Assembly: GCA_018780265.1 (NCBI GenBank)
Contig: JADMJV010000155.1
Span: forward strand, 8,063-55,078
Origin: a bacterium
GTDB lineage: Bacteria > Vulcanimicrobiota > Xenobia > Xenobiales > JADMJV01
Length of the DNA: 47,016 nucleotides
Reading direction: 5' to 3'
Positions 31,650 through 40,151 of this stretch are shown here, one piece after another. The notes below the pieces were generated by a model. The model made no database searches. It saw only the letters and a list, made by a program, of their open reading frames with translations, and was not told the DNA's origin. Both the position numbers and the translations under genes were made by a program. Position 1 is the first letter of the stretch, and each line of letters opens with the position of its first letter.

Positions 31650-32396
31650 GTGATGTTCAACGAGTCGAAAACCAGCCCCGAAATGGCTGGACAGCTCTGG
31701 GCCCCCAGGCTAGAACTGACTCCCTGGCAAGACCGCCGCCGCCGGGTTCGCGCCGACTGTCGACTGGAAGTGACCACCGACCTGGGTACCTGCCGAATGA
31801 CAGGCTACGTCATGGATCTCAGTTGGACCGGGTTTCGCCTGGAAACGAGTCGACCGGTGCCCAGCGGCTCGCTGGTGCAAATGTCCCCGCCCAACGACCA
31901 GCCAGGTCTGCGCTGTTGGTGCACATGCCGCTGGTCCCGCAACCTGCCTGCCCGGCGCGGCGCAGCGCCTGCATTTCTATCCGGTCACGAGTTCATGCCA
32001 GGGCCAATGTCCCCCAGCGAAGGATGGGTTCGCCAATCTCTGGCCCGCCTTGGCATGGAAGAAGCGTGCCTGGCCGACCGCCGCCGTACGCCCCGCTTCG
32101 CCACCCACTTGCCGGCCAAGATACTGGGGCGCGACGAACTCTGGGGAGAAATCACCAATATCAGTCTTCATGGGGCCAACCTGCTGTTGCCCTGCCCGGT
32201 ATTTGACAAACCGCTCCAGTTGTTGGTGCCGGTGGCTGACCAGGAAATTCGCCTGCAGTGCAGCCGACGCGCTACGCGCCTGGTGAGCGGGGCCGGCTTC
32301 TCCAATCATTTGAGCTGGGAGCATCTGCCCGCGCAAATTCGAGCGGTGGCTCTATGGTTGCGCACCGCCAATGTGGCCTCGCTGGACAAGCCATGA
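31650..32396 (+). CDS. Tandem PilZ-domain protein (cyclic-di-GMP receptor)
   Basis: A 248-residue protein with two PilZ domains. The first (about 30-130) has the RRRRVR arginine motif and DLSWTGFRL. The second (about 145-240) has DRRRTPRFAT and NISLHGANLLL. Both keep the RxxxR and [D/N]xSxxG features that bind cyclic-di-GMP. The context (motility, HD-GYP gene) suggests a flagellar brake or regulator. The start is GTG 31650 or ATG 31653: GGAAGG abuts them too closely to be a good ribosome site, while the promoter -10 lies seven bases upstream. ATG 31596 is possible but lies upstream of the promoter. The stop overlaps the next ATG. Confidence 0.85.
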   Translation: MMFNESKTSPEMAGQLWAPRLELTPWQDRRRRVRADCRLEVTTDLGTCRMTGYVMDLSWTGFRLETSRPVPSGSLVQMSPPNDQPGLRCWCTCRWSRNLPARRGAAPAFLSGHEFMPGPMSPSEGWVRQSLARLGMEEACLADRRRTPRFATHLPAKILGRDELWGEITNISLHGANLLLPCPVFDKPLQLLVPVADQEIRLQCSRRATRLVSGAGFSNHLSWEHLPAQIRAVALWLRTANVASLDKP

Positions 32397-35300
32397 ACAC
32401 GGCCAACCCCGTGATTGTGGCTATCAACGATCAACGGGAACAGCTTCGTCTGTTGTCGCAAATCCTGAAGCTTGCCGGCTACCAGGTGCTGGCTTTCGAG
32501 GACCCGCTCCGATTCATAGAATCGCTGCAGCACTCAAAGTATGAGTCGACCCAGATTGACCTGATCATCACGGACCTCAATATGCCACGCCTGGACGGCT
32601 GGGGGCTCTGCCGTCGACTGCGCAGCCCCGAAATGTCGGCCTACAATCACATCCCCATTCTGGTCGTATCGGCGACCTTTGCCGACCTGGCGGCGGCCGA
32701 GGTACGCATGGACCTGGGGGTCAACGATTTTCTGCCCGTCCCCTACACCCCGGAGGCACTGCGCAGCAAAGTCAGCGAAATTCTCTACGGCCACAGTCCC
32801 AAAGCCAGGCCGAGAGTACTCCTGGTTGGATATCTGCCGGAAGACGGCGAGGTAGCCTGCTTCAACAGCTTTGGCTATGATGCGGTGACGGCCGTCGATC
32901 TTGAAAGTAGTTGGCAATTGCTGGGAACCCAGAACGTGGAGATACTGATCTTCCGCGGCCAATTGTCTCCCGAAGAAGCCTCCTTTCTGTTTGCTCCGTG
33001 CAGTCAATTCATCTGCGGCATCTGGATATTTGACGAGATCGACCCGGAAATGGACCTGAGCCTGTCACAGTTGGGCGTACACTGCCTGACCCCCGACTAT
33101 CACAACGAACAACTGGTCCGAATCTGCGAAAACGCTCGCCAGCAAAGCTGCTTGAACAAGGTCCGCGACCTGCTTGAAAAGCGAACCGTGCAACTCCTCG
33201 GCAGTGAACACAAATACCGAACCCTGTTTCAGAGTATCCCCGACGTCGTGCTCTGTTTGTCCGAAAGTGGAAGCATTCTTGACGTCAATGAGGCCGGCTG
33301 CGCCATGCTCGGAGAGGATGCCCACCAGTTGAAGGGCAAAAATCTCATGGACATGGTGCCGGAGGATGGACAGGTTCAGGTCCAGGTTGCCCTCCACGAA
33401 ACCCTGGCCCACGGCTATGTTCAGTACGAAGTAAACTTCCGCTGCGGACCCAACCATCTGCCCGCCGAGATCCATCAGCGCAAAGTGGACCTGGCCGGCC
33501 AGACCTGCGTGCTGGCCATCGCCCGTGACGTAAGCGAACGTCGCCAGTGTCAACAGGCCGTGCTGGCCTCGGATACCCGCTATCGCATTATTGCGGAAAA
33601 TACCTATGACTGGGAGTTCTGGCTAAGTCCGCAGGGGTTCTTTCTCTTCAGCTCCCCCTCTGCCGAAAAAGTGAGTGGCTACTCGTCGGCCGACTTTGAA
33701 GATGACCCGATGTTGCTGATAGAACTGGTCGTCGAGGAAGACCGGGCCGATTTTTTGCGAAACTGGAAAATGGATCGACCCGAAGATTTGCCCAAAGACT
33801 TTGAATTCAGGCTCCTCCACAAAGATGGGCAGGTACGCTGGATCAACCACGTTTCGGTGGCCGTCTTTGATTCTCAAAATAATTTCCTGGGGTCGCGGGG
33901 AAACCACAGAGATGTTACCCAGAAACGAGTGCTTGACCAGGAGCGCACCAAGCTGGTGGCAGCCCTGGAACAGATCTCGGAAGCCATTCTGGTCACCGAC
34001 AATCAAGGAATCATCCAGTATGTAAACCAGGCCTTCTTGCAACGAAGCGGCTCCCGGCCTGACGGATGGGTGGGAGTGGCAGCCGGCGAATTGCCTGGCG
34101 ACACAAATTGGCGCTCTGCCGTGCCCGACATCCTGCACAGAATGTCGGGAGGAAATGCCTGGAACGGAAATTACTCCCGAACCGGTCAAGCCCACTACGA
34201 TATCGTGGCCACGGTGAGCCCGGTCAAAGATAGCGCCGGCCGGGTAACCAGCTTTGTGTGGGTGGAACGGGACGTCACCGAAGAGCGTAGACTGGCCGAC
34301 CAACTTCGCCAATCCCAGAAACTGGAAGCCATTGGAACACTGGCGGGGGGGATAGCACACGACTTCAATAACCTTCTCAGTGGAATCCTGGGATATAGCA
34401 GTATGCTAAGAATGCAGGCCGGTCAACACCAAGAGGTGGCCCACTCCGCCGAAGTCATCGAGCGCACGGCTCGACGGGCCGCCGACCTCACCCAGAAATT
34501 GCTGGGCTTCGCCCGCCGAGGAAAGAACCAACACGTAAAAGTTTGTCTGCACAAAGCCATCGAGGACTGCATCGAGTTGCTCATCCGCACCATGGACAAG
34601 CGCATCGAGATTGTCAAAGATTTCACTGCGCAGCAATCTTTGGTCATGGGCGACCCGACCCAGATGGAGCAGATTTTACTGAATCTGGCCATCAACGCCC
34701 GAGACGCACTGGGAGAGAAGGGCAAGATCACCTTCTCGACCCGGACGGAGCGCCTGGACTCCGATACTACAATGGCGATCGACGGTGGCCTGGCCAATGG
34801 ATCGTACCTGGTCGTTACCGTGGCCGATACCGGTTGTGGAATTCCCCACCCCATTCAAGAACGCATCTTTGACCCGTTCTTCACCACCAAAGAAAACGGC
34901 AAGGGCACCGGCATGGGACTGGCCATGGTCTACGGCATCGTGAAAAATCACGAAGGAGGGGTCGTGCTGAAAAGCGCTCCCGGGGAGGGGGCCATTTTCG
35001 ACATCTACCTGCCTCTGGCCAGTCTTCAAGCCAACCCGAAGCCCATTCCAGAGCCGGCTCCGGTGAAAGGTTCGGGATTGATCCTGGTGATCGACGACGA
35101 GGACCTGCTGCGCGACGTAGCCAGTCGCTACTTGAAGCACCTGGGCTATGCAGTGGTCACCGCCGTAGACGGAATGGACGCGCAGCGAGTGTATGCTCAA
35201 AAGTGGCAGGACATCGATCTTGTGATCATCGACATGATTATGCCCAAAGTCGGCGGCGCAGAGTGCTTCAGGGCTTTGAAAAAGGTAAATCCGGCCGTTC

Positions 35301-35449
35301 GGGCCGTGTTGAGCACGGGATACAGCCTCAATGAAACGGCTCAAGAAATGCTGGACGATGGCATGATCGGCTTTATCCAAAAGCCCTATCAACTGCAGCA
35401 ACTGTCCGAGGTGCTGGCGCGCTCCCTAAAACCCCCCCAGCCGGTGTGA
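32393..35449 (+). CDS. Large hybrid kinase (REC-REC'-PAS x3-HisKA-HATPase-REC)
   Basis: A 1018-residue soluble protein. REC1 (about 5-125) has Asp61 (IITDLNMPRLDG) but Val at the conserved Lys position (FLPVPYTP). A second receiver-like region (about 135-255) has lost the catalytic residues. Three PAS domains follow (about 300-420, 430-550, 560-680), then HisKA (GGIAHDFNNLL), HATPase (NLAINARDAL, DTGCGIP, GKGTGMGLAM) and an intact REC3 (about 895-1010; IDDEDLL, VIIDMIMPKVGG, FIQKPY). The ATG overlaps the PilZ gene stop. It probably integrates several inputs and passes phosphate through REC3. Its last 24 bases overlap fliH on the other strand. Confidence 0.9.
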   Translation: MNTANPVIVAINDQREQLRLLSQILKLAGYQVLAFEDPLRFIESLQHSKYESTQIDLIITDLNMPRLDGWGLCRRLRSPEMSAYNHIPILVVSATFADLAAAEVRMDLGVNDFLPVPYTPEALRSKVSEILYGHSPKARPRVLLVGYLPEDGEVACFNSFGYDAVTAVDLESSWQLLGTQNVEILIFRGQLSPEEASFLFAPCSQFICGIWIFDEIDPEMDLSLSQLGVHCLTPDYHNEQLVRICENARQQSCLNKVRDLLEKRTVQLLGSEHKYRTLFQSIPDVVLCLSESGSILDVNEAGCAMLGEDAHQLKGKNLMDMVPEDGQVQVQVALHETLAHGYVQYEVNFRCGPNHLPAEIHQRKVDLAGQTCVLAIARDVSERRQCQQAVLASDTRYRIIAENTYDWEFWLSPQGFFLFSSPSAEKVSGYSSADFEDDPMLLIELVVEEDRADFLRNWKMDRPEDLPKDFEFRLLHKDGQVRWINHVSVAVFDSQNNFLGSRGNHRDVTQKRVLDQERTKLVAALEQISEAILVTDNQGIIQYVNQAFLQRSGSRPDGWVGVAAGELPGDTNWRSAVPDILHRMSGGNAWNGNYSRTGQAHYDIVATVSPVKDSAGRVTSFVWVERDVTEERRLADQLRQSQKLEAIGTLAGGIAHDFNNLLSGILGYSSMLRMQAGQHQEVAHSAEVIERTARRAADLTQKLLGFARRGKNQHVKVCLHKAIEDCIELLIRTMDKRIEIVKDFTAQQSLVMGDPTQMEQILLNLAINARDALGEKGKITFSTRTERLDSDTTMAIDGGLANGSYLVVTVADTGCGIPHPIQERIFDPFFTTKENGKGTGMGLAMVYGIVKNHEGGVVLKSAPGEGAIFDIYLPLASLQANPKPIPEPAPVKGSGLILVIDDEDLLRDVASRYLKHLGYAVVTAVDGMDAQRVYAQKWQDIDLVIIDMIMPKVGGAECFRALKKVNPAVRAVLSTGYSLNETAQEMLDDGMIGFIQKPYQLQQLSEVLARSLKPPQPV

Positions 35450-36097
35450 GCCGGGTGTCAACGAGAGTGCCTCGCGCAGATGCTGGATACGCCCTTCCAG
35501 GCTGCCTTTTACCTGGCCGAGCCCGGACTGTATCACAAATTCCCCCTCGGCTAATTGAGCGTCGCCCTGGCAGGCAATGGACGTCCATCGAGACATCCGC
35601 TCCAGTTTGCCGGGATTCACTGACAAAACCACCCCGTCATGGTCGGCAAAAACGGTGTCCAGGCACTCCTTCACGGATATCTCCAGAGCTTCAGGATGAG
35701 CCTGCAACAGAGCCGCCCAAGCCTTGCCCGAGGCGAGCAAAACCAGTTGGGGAAGTCGTTCCCCCAGTTGAGCCCTGACGTCATTCTGAAGCCCTACGGT
35801 AGCTTGCTGGAAATGCTCGATCAATCCGTCCAGGGAGGCCTGTAATCTGGCCTCACTCTCCTCCAACCACTGTGCTTGCTCCTGACGCATTTCCGACCAT
35901 CCCGACTGCAGACCCTCGTCGCGAGCCTGGCGCCGAATCTCCACGGCCTCCAGCCGGGCCTGCTCCACAATCTGGTTGGCCCGCCTGCGTGACAGAGCCA
36001 CCAAGGAGGAAGTTGAAGAGCCTCGCACAGCGACCGACTGATCACAGCCCGTGTCGGGTCCCGGCAATGGCCCGGCCGCCCAGGCCCGATCAGACAT
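35426..36097 (-). CDS. fliH: Flagellar export regulator FliH
   Basis: A 223-residue protein starting at ATG 36097, which overlaps the fliG stop. A long charged coiled coil (about 45-110: VALSRRRANQIVEQARLEAV, then ARDEGLQSGWSEMRQEQ) is followed by the FliH/V-type ATP synthase E-like C-terminal domain. FliH normally docks the ATPase FliI to the switch. No fliI gene follows it here; it is the last gene of the fliE-flgB-flgC-fliF-fliG-fliH operon. Position and fold support the call more than sequence motifs do. Confidence 0.82.
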   Translation of the reverse strand: MSDRAWAAGPLPGPDTGCDQSVAVRGSSTSSLVALSRRRANQIVEQARLEAVEIRRQARDEGLQSGWSEMRQEQAQWLEESEARLQASLDGLIEHFQQATVGLQNDVRAQLGERLPQLVLLASGKAWAALLQAHPEALEISVKECLDTVFADHDGVVLSVNPGKLERMSRWTSIACQGDAQLAEGEFVIQSGLGQVKGSLEGRIQHLREALSLTPGSHRLGGF

Positions 36098-37052
36098 AGG
36101 CATCGTCTTCGTTGCCCAGCGTGATTTCGCCGGCCTCTTCCAATCGCCGCACCACAGCCACAACGTCCGACTGGGCCCGGTCGACATCCTTGAGCTTGAC
36201 CTTCCCGGCCGCTTCCAGGTCCTCTTTGAGAATGTTGCGGGCACGCTCGGATAGATTGCGACTGATGACTTCGAGCGTTTCTGCATTGGCTCGCTTGAGC
36301 GCCAGAGCCAGTACTTTGCCGTCCACCTCTTTGAGCAACTTCTGAATGGAGCGGTCCTCCAGACCCGCCAGATCGTCGAAGACAAACATATTCTTTTTAA
36401 GTTCCTCAGCCAACTCTGGCTGGGTCTCGAGAAAGCCGAACAAAATATTTTGTTCCACTTCTCGGCCCACGCCCTTCATAATTCGCACCAGCGCGTCCAG
36501 CCCGCCCGCCTCAACGGCCAGACCCTCGCTGCTGAAGAAGCTATTCCACCGGGCCCCTAAAGTGCGAGCCAGATGGGACAGGACTTCCCGCCTGGGCGGT
36601 TCGCTGGTGGCGATGCGGGTGGCCACTTCCATTTGCTGCTCGGGACTGAGTTCGCACAGCAACGAAGCGGCCTGCTCGGGCTGCACATAAGAGAGCACAA
36701 AAGCCGCCACTTGAGGGTGTTCATTCTGGACAATTTCCAACAGCTGACTCTTGTCCAGTCGGCGCAAAAACTCAATCGAGGTAAGCGGGTCCTGGTCGCC
36801 TCCAAAAGCCTCCTGCATCACCTGCGAAACAAACTCCCGGCCGGTCGGCTGAGCCGAGTATTGCAGTTTTTCCAGAAACTCTTCCAGGATGGCCTGCGAG
36901 TCGGCCGGATTGATTTCTTTGACATTGGCGCAAAGACGCATCAAATCGTAGGCCACCGCACGGTCCAGTTCGCGCGTGACGGCGATGGCGCAATCCACTC
37001 CCAGAGTCAGCAATAGGGTCACGGCCTTGTTGGTGCCGGTGGTCGCTTCCAT
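36090..37052 (-). CDS. fliG: Flagellar motor switch protein FliG
   Basis: The 320-residue protein has the three FliG domains. The middle-domain motif NEHPQVAAFVLSYVQPEQAA and the C-terminal torque helix (DLAGLEDRSIQKLLKEVDGK, followed by ALALKRA) are clear, with the expected charged residues. FliG connects the MS-ring (FliF) to FliM and faces the MotA stator. The ATG follows AAAGGAAGG. It lies 15 bases after fliF and overlaps fliH by eight bases. Confidence 0.95.
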   Translation of the reverse strand: MEATTGTNKAVTLLLTLGVDCAIAVTRELDRAVAYDLMRLCANVKEINPADSQAILEEFLEKLQYSAQPTGREFVSQVMQEAFGGDQDPLTSIEFLRRLDKSQLLEIVQNEHPQVAAFVLSYVQPEQAASLLCELSPEQQMEVATRIATSEPPRREVLSHLARTLGARWNSFFSSEGLAVEAGGLDALVRIMKGVGREVEQNILFGFLETQPELAEELKKNMFVFDDLAGLEDRSIQKLLKEVDGKVLALALKRANAETLEVISRNLSERARNILKEDLEAAGKVKLKDVDRAQSDVVAVVRRLEEAGEITLGNEDDAYV

Positions 37053-37067
37053 AGTTTCTGCCTTCCT

Positions 37068-38672
37068 TTAACGCTTACCGCGCTCATTGTTGACCCAGTT
37101 GTGAATCACCCGGGCCACCAGTTCGGGGCGCTCCAGGGCAGTGGCCCGAACGCGCTCCAACAACTCCCTACGCACCTGCTCCGGGTCGGGAGCGCTCTCG
37201 GCCTCGGCCGGCAAGGCAATGTCGACATTGCTGCCCAGCAGGGCTGCACCGGGGGCCCCTTCCGGCGTCAAATCCAAGGCCGCCTCGCGGGCCTTGCGGC
37301 GCCGTAAAATCAGCGTCACGATCAGGCCGCCCCCCAGCGTTGCAACCAGCCCCACCACCGTCCACAAGACCGGAAACGGAGCGCCCTTCTTCTGTTGGCT
37401 CTCGGCTTCTGCCCTGGCCTCTTTGGCTTCCTGTTCGCGCGAAAACATCAGCACCTGAACGGTGCATTCGTCCCCCCGAGAAGGGTCGATTCCGATGGCC
37501 AGGCCAACCGCCTTCTTGAGGGAATCCTGGGAGGCCGCATCCAATTTGACGGCGCCGTCCACCACCACCGAGGCAGTGATACGCCGAATCCGATTGGGCG
37601 TATCTTGCACGGACTCAACCCGTTTTGAATACTCAAATTCTACCTGTTGTAGGGTTTGTTTGTAGGACGGTCGCTGGCTTCCTGGAGCCTCAACCTGCAC
37701 CACATTTCCGGCCGTAGTGGCGTTGCCGACCGTAGTGTTGCTGGCTCCCACCTTCATGGTGCCCTGATATTCCTCGGAGGTCAGCTTGCGTGACTTCTCA
37801 AAGCCCTTGCCCTCTTTATCCGGCTCAATGATGGTCCGTTCCACCTGGCGCACGTCCTTCTGCAACTCCACCCGGACGCTGACCACCCCCCGGCCCAGTC
37901 CCACCACGTTGTCCAACACCGTCTGGGCTCCGCGCTGCAAGCTTCGCGAAAGCAGCTCCTCTTGATGGTCGGGGTTCTGCAGTAAGTCCTCCTCACCGCT
38001 AAACAGCAGGGTCCCAGAAGTATCGGTCAGCGACACATTCTCCGTCTTCATCCCCTCCACGCTGCAAGCGACCAATCTCAAGATTCCCCGGCATTGGGTT
38101 CGACTCAATCTGGCGCCAGGCTTGAGCTGCAACAAAACGGATGCCGTCGGATGAGATTGCTCCTGCACGAGCAGGCTATCTTCGGGGAGGTTGAGGTGAA
38201 CGCGCACCTTGACCACCCCTGGTATGACCCGAATGGTTTCACTGAGTTCGCCCTGAATGGCTCTCAGATAGGTGACCTTTTCCGTGAATTCGCTCATCTG
38301 CAGGTTGACGCGGTCAAAAAGGGAGAAACCCATTTCGCTGTTCTCTGGCAACCCCGAGCTGGCCAGTTCTAGACGAAGTCTTTTCAATTCTGAGCTGGGC
38401 ACCAAAATTGCGCCATTCTCCCCCAGTTGGTACTGGACTTTCAACTCCTCCAGCTTATGCACCACCTGAGAGGCCTGCTCTTCATTGAGTCCGCTGGCCA
38501 CGGCCTTCATTTCCGGTTTGCTCCAGTAAAAACCGGCCAGAGCCAGTGAGATCAGAAAGCAAATTACCGCCATAACGGCCAGCTTTGCGCCAGCTGATTG
38601 GGCCTTCAGCCGGTCGCCCCAAGAGCGCAACGGGGACCCCAGCGAGGTCGGCTCAAGCGGTATTAAGGCCAC
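37068..38672 (-). CDS. fliF: Flagellar MS-ring protein FliF
   Basis: A 534-residue protein with two membrane segments (about 32-50 and 430-450) flanking a large periplasmic part. It has the YscJ-like repeat (KAVASGLNEEQASQVVHKLE then PSSELKRLRLELASSGLPEN) and the FliF-specific VRVHLNLPEDSLLVQEQSHP region. The C-terminal tail, which binds FliG, ends VIHNWVNNERGKR. The start is GTG 38672 after GGGAG. The flgC stop is three bases upstream. Confidence 0.95.
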   Translation of the reverse strand: MALIPLEPTSLGSPLRSWGDRLKAQSAGAKLAVMAVICFLISLALAGFYWSKPEMKAVASGLNEEQASQVVHKLEELKVQYQLGENGAILVPSSELKRLRLELASSGLPENSEMGFSLFDRVNLQMSEFTEKVTYLRAIQGELSETIRVIPGVVKVRVHLNLPEDSLLVQEQSHPTASVLLQLKPGARLSRTQCRGILRLVACSVEGMKTENVSLTDTSGTLLFSGEEDLLQNPDHQEELLSRSLQRGAQTVLDNVVGLGRGVVSVRVELQKDVRQVERTIIEPDKEGKGFEKSRKLTSEEYQGTMKVGASNTTVGNATTAGNVVQVEAPGSQRPSYKQTLQQVEFEYSKRVESVQDTPNRIRRITASVVVDGAVKLDAASQDSLKKAVGLAIGIDPSRGDECTVQVLMFSREQEAKEARAEAESQQKKGAPFPVLWTVVGLVATLGGGLIVTLILRRRKAREAALDLTPEGAPGAALLGSNVDIALPAEAESAPDPEQVRRELLERVRATALERPELVARVIHNWVNNERGKR

Positions 38673-38675
38673 CGC

Positions 38676-39068
38676 CTACTCCCTGCCAATTTCGAGGGTC
38701 TTATTAAAGAGGTGACGACCCTCGTTCAGGGTGGCCAACCCGATCTCGTAGGCTCGCCGAGCCGCCAATAGTTCTGTAACCTCCGAAACCATGTCAATCT
38801 CGGGAAAACGTACCATTCCCGCCTCGTCGGCGTCAGGATGAGACGGCATATATTCTAGCCTGGGAGGAAGATTGGGAGTGAACACCTGGCTGTTAACCCC
38901 GGCCATTTCCCCGGCCTCGTCGACTTGAACGCGGCGCGGAGCGTAGCAGGTGGCGTCGCTCGAGGCACTGTTGTCGATATTGGCCAGATTGTGGGTGGCA
39001 GTGTCGACGCGCAAGCGACTGGCATCCAGCCCGCTCAGCGAAACCCTCATCGAAGAAAACCAGTCCAT
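38676..39068 (-). CDS. flgC: Flagellar proximal rod protein FlgC
   Basis: A 130-residue protein of normal length. It has the axial N-terminus (SSMRVSLSGLDASRLRVDTA then THNLANIDNS), the YAPRRVQVD strand and the C-terminal PEIDMVSEVTELLAARRAYE. The start shares bases with the flgB stop (TAATG). Confidence 0.93.
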   Translation of the reverse strand: MDWFSSMRVSLSGLDASRLRVDTATHNLANIDNSASSDATCYAPRRVQVDEAGEMAGVNSQVFTPNLPPRLEYMPSHPDADEAGMVRFPEIDMVSEVTELLAARRAYEIGLATLNEGRHLFNKTLEIGRE

Positions 39069-39418
39069 TAGCGCCTCCCTTCCGTAATCGCCTGGCGCAG
39101 GTTGCTGTATTGCTTATTGAGGATTCGGGTGAGAGCATCATTCTCCATACTGCATTCCGCCAGCCGGGCCAGCTCTCGGTCCACATTCATGGTCTGCCGG
39201 GGGGCGACGTCTTCCAGGTAAGCCCGAAAAGCATCCCCCTTGGGAGGAGTGGCCTCCTGTTCCAATAGCAATGCGCGAAAGTCCGTATTGCGCACCCGAT
39301 ATCCGGGCGTGTCAAAATTGCTGAGGTTGTGGGTAGCCTCGCGATGGCTCAGCCAGGTGGCTTCCATAGCCTGTTTGGCGGTGTGGAACAGGCCACTATG
39401 AAATATCGCCGGGCGCAT
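39068..39418 (-). CDS. flgB: Flagellar proximal rod protein FlgB
   Basis: A 116-residue rod protein with SHREATHNLSNFDTPGYRVR near the N-terminus and NDALTRILNKQYSNLRQAIT at the C-terminus, both typical of FlgB. It is coupled to fliE and flgC by TAATG overlaps on both sides. Confidence 0.93.
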   Translation of the reverse strand: MRPAIFHSGLFHTAKQAMEATWLSHREATHNLSNFDTPGYRVRNTDFRALLLEQEATPPKGDAFRAYLEDVAPRQTMNVDRELARLAECSMENDALTRILNKQYSNLRQAITEGRR

Positions 39419-39720
39419 TAAAACTGCATCCTCATGACGTCCTGGTAAGCTTCTAAAGCTTTGTTGCGAAACTGCAGGGTCATCTGAAAGGCCAGTCCTG
39501 CTTCTTCAGCTTCGGCCATGACCTGATGCAGAGGCGGTCCGGCGCCGCGTACGCTGCTTTCCAGATTGCCAGAACTTTGCAGTTGGAGCCGATTCACTTC
39601 ACTGAGTGCCTCACTGAGAGAGCGCACGAATCCCGTAGCGCCTCCACCCACCGTTGGCGCCGACCGCTGCGGCTGCACTCGGCTTTCGATTTCCCGGAAG
39701 ATCGACGTGTCGATTTTCAT
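39418..39720 (-). CDS. fliE: Flagellar basal body rod adaptor FliE
   Basis: A 100-residue protein. The SLSEALSEVNRLQLQSSGNL segment and the C-terminal AFQMTLQFRNKALEAYQDVM followed by RMQF are the FliE signature. FliE joins the MS-ring to the rod. GAGG precedes the ATG. It is the first gene of the fliE-flgBC-fliFGH operon, and its 170-base upstream region holds a strong inverted repeat. Confidence 0.93.
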   Translation of the reverse strand: MKIDTSIFREIESRVQPQRSAPTVGGGATGFVRSLSEALSEVNRLQLQSSGNLESSVRGAGPPLHQVMAEAEEAGLAFQMTLQFRNKALEAYQDVMRMQF

Positions 39721-39890
39721 CTTGCATCCTCGACTCTGTTCTTGGTTACGCTATCGATATTGCCAGTTTGGGCAGCCTCCACTTGCCAGGCGCAAAAAGG
39801 TAGGGTCTTCCCTACGCTTCTCGCAGGGAAGACCCACCTATTGTTTCGACTGAAAGTGTCGACGGTGTACCCGTCCAATAGTTCTCTACG
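39721..39890. other. Divergent intergenic region between fliE and fliQ
   Basis: This gap must contain the promoters of the two largest structural operons here. I see no good sigma-28 or sigma-54 match. It contains the inverted repeat described separately at 39800-39835. fliQ has no clear ribosome site. Confidence 0.4.
39800..39835 (-). terminator. Inverted repeats with T-tract: possible attenuator before fliE
   Basis: A perfect 11-base inverted repeat (GGGTCTTCCCT 39803-39813 and AGGGAAGACCC 39825-39835) overlaps a second perfect one (GTAGGG-TCTT-CCCTAC, 39800-39815). On the minus strand the shorter hairpin is followed by CTTTTT, the form of an intrinsic terminator, within the fliE leader. 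The two stems share bases and are mutually exclusive, as in attenuators. An operator for a dimeric regulator is the main alternative. Confidence 0.45.
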
Positions 39891-40151
39891 ATGAGCGAAG
39901 CACATGCGTGGAGTTTGATACGAGGTTCGCTGGAGATGGGTCTGTGGATCAGTGCCCCCATGCTTCTGGCCATCACCATTGTAGGCTTGATCACCAGCAT
40001 TCTTCAGGCACTGACTCAGATCCAGGAGCAGACGGTGGGCTTCGTGGTCAAAGTTGCCACCACGCTACTCTGCCTGTGGCTGCTGGGCCCCTGGATGCTG
40101 CATCGCCTTAGCGACAACTTGCAGCGCGTCTTGCTGGCGCTGGGACAATGA
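39891..40151 (+). CDS. fliQ: Flagellar export gate protein FliQ
   Basis: An 86-residue protein with two membrane helices (about 15-38 and 50-72). The segment APMLLAITIVGLITSILQAL then TQIQEQTVGFVVKV is the FliQ signature. It forms part of the export gate with FliP and FliR. The ATG at 39891 has no evident ribosome site. Its TGA overlaps the fliR ATG. Confidence 0.94.
   Translation: MSEAHAWSLIRGSLEMGLWISAPMLLAITIVGLITSILQALTQIQEQTVGFVVKVATTLLCLWLLGPWMLHRLSDNLQRVLLALGQ

Noticed and set aside
39760..39788. Two TGGCA boxes on the minus strand before fliE, resembling sigma-54 sites
   Set aside because: The distance from GG to the next GC is 9, 11 or 12 bases, not the required 10.
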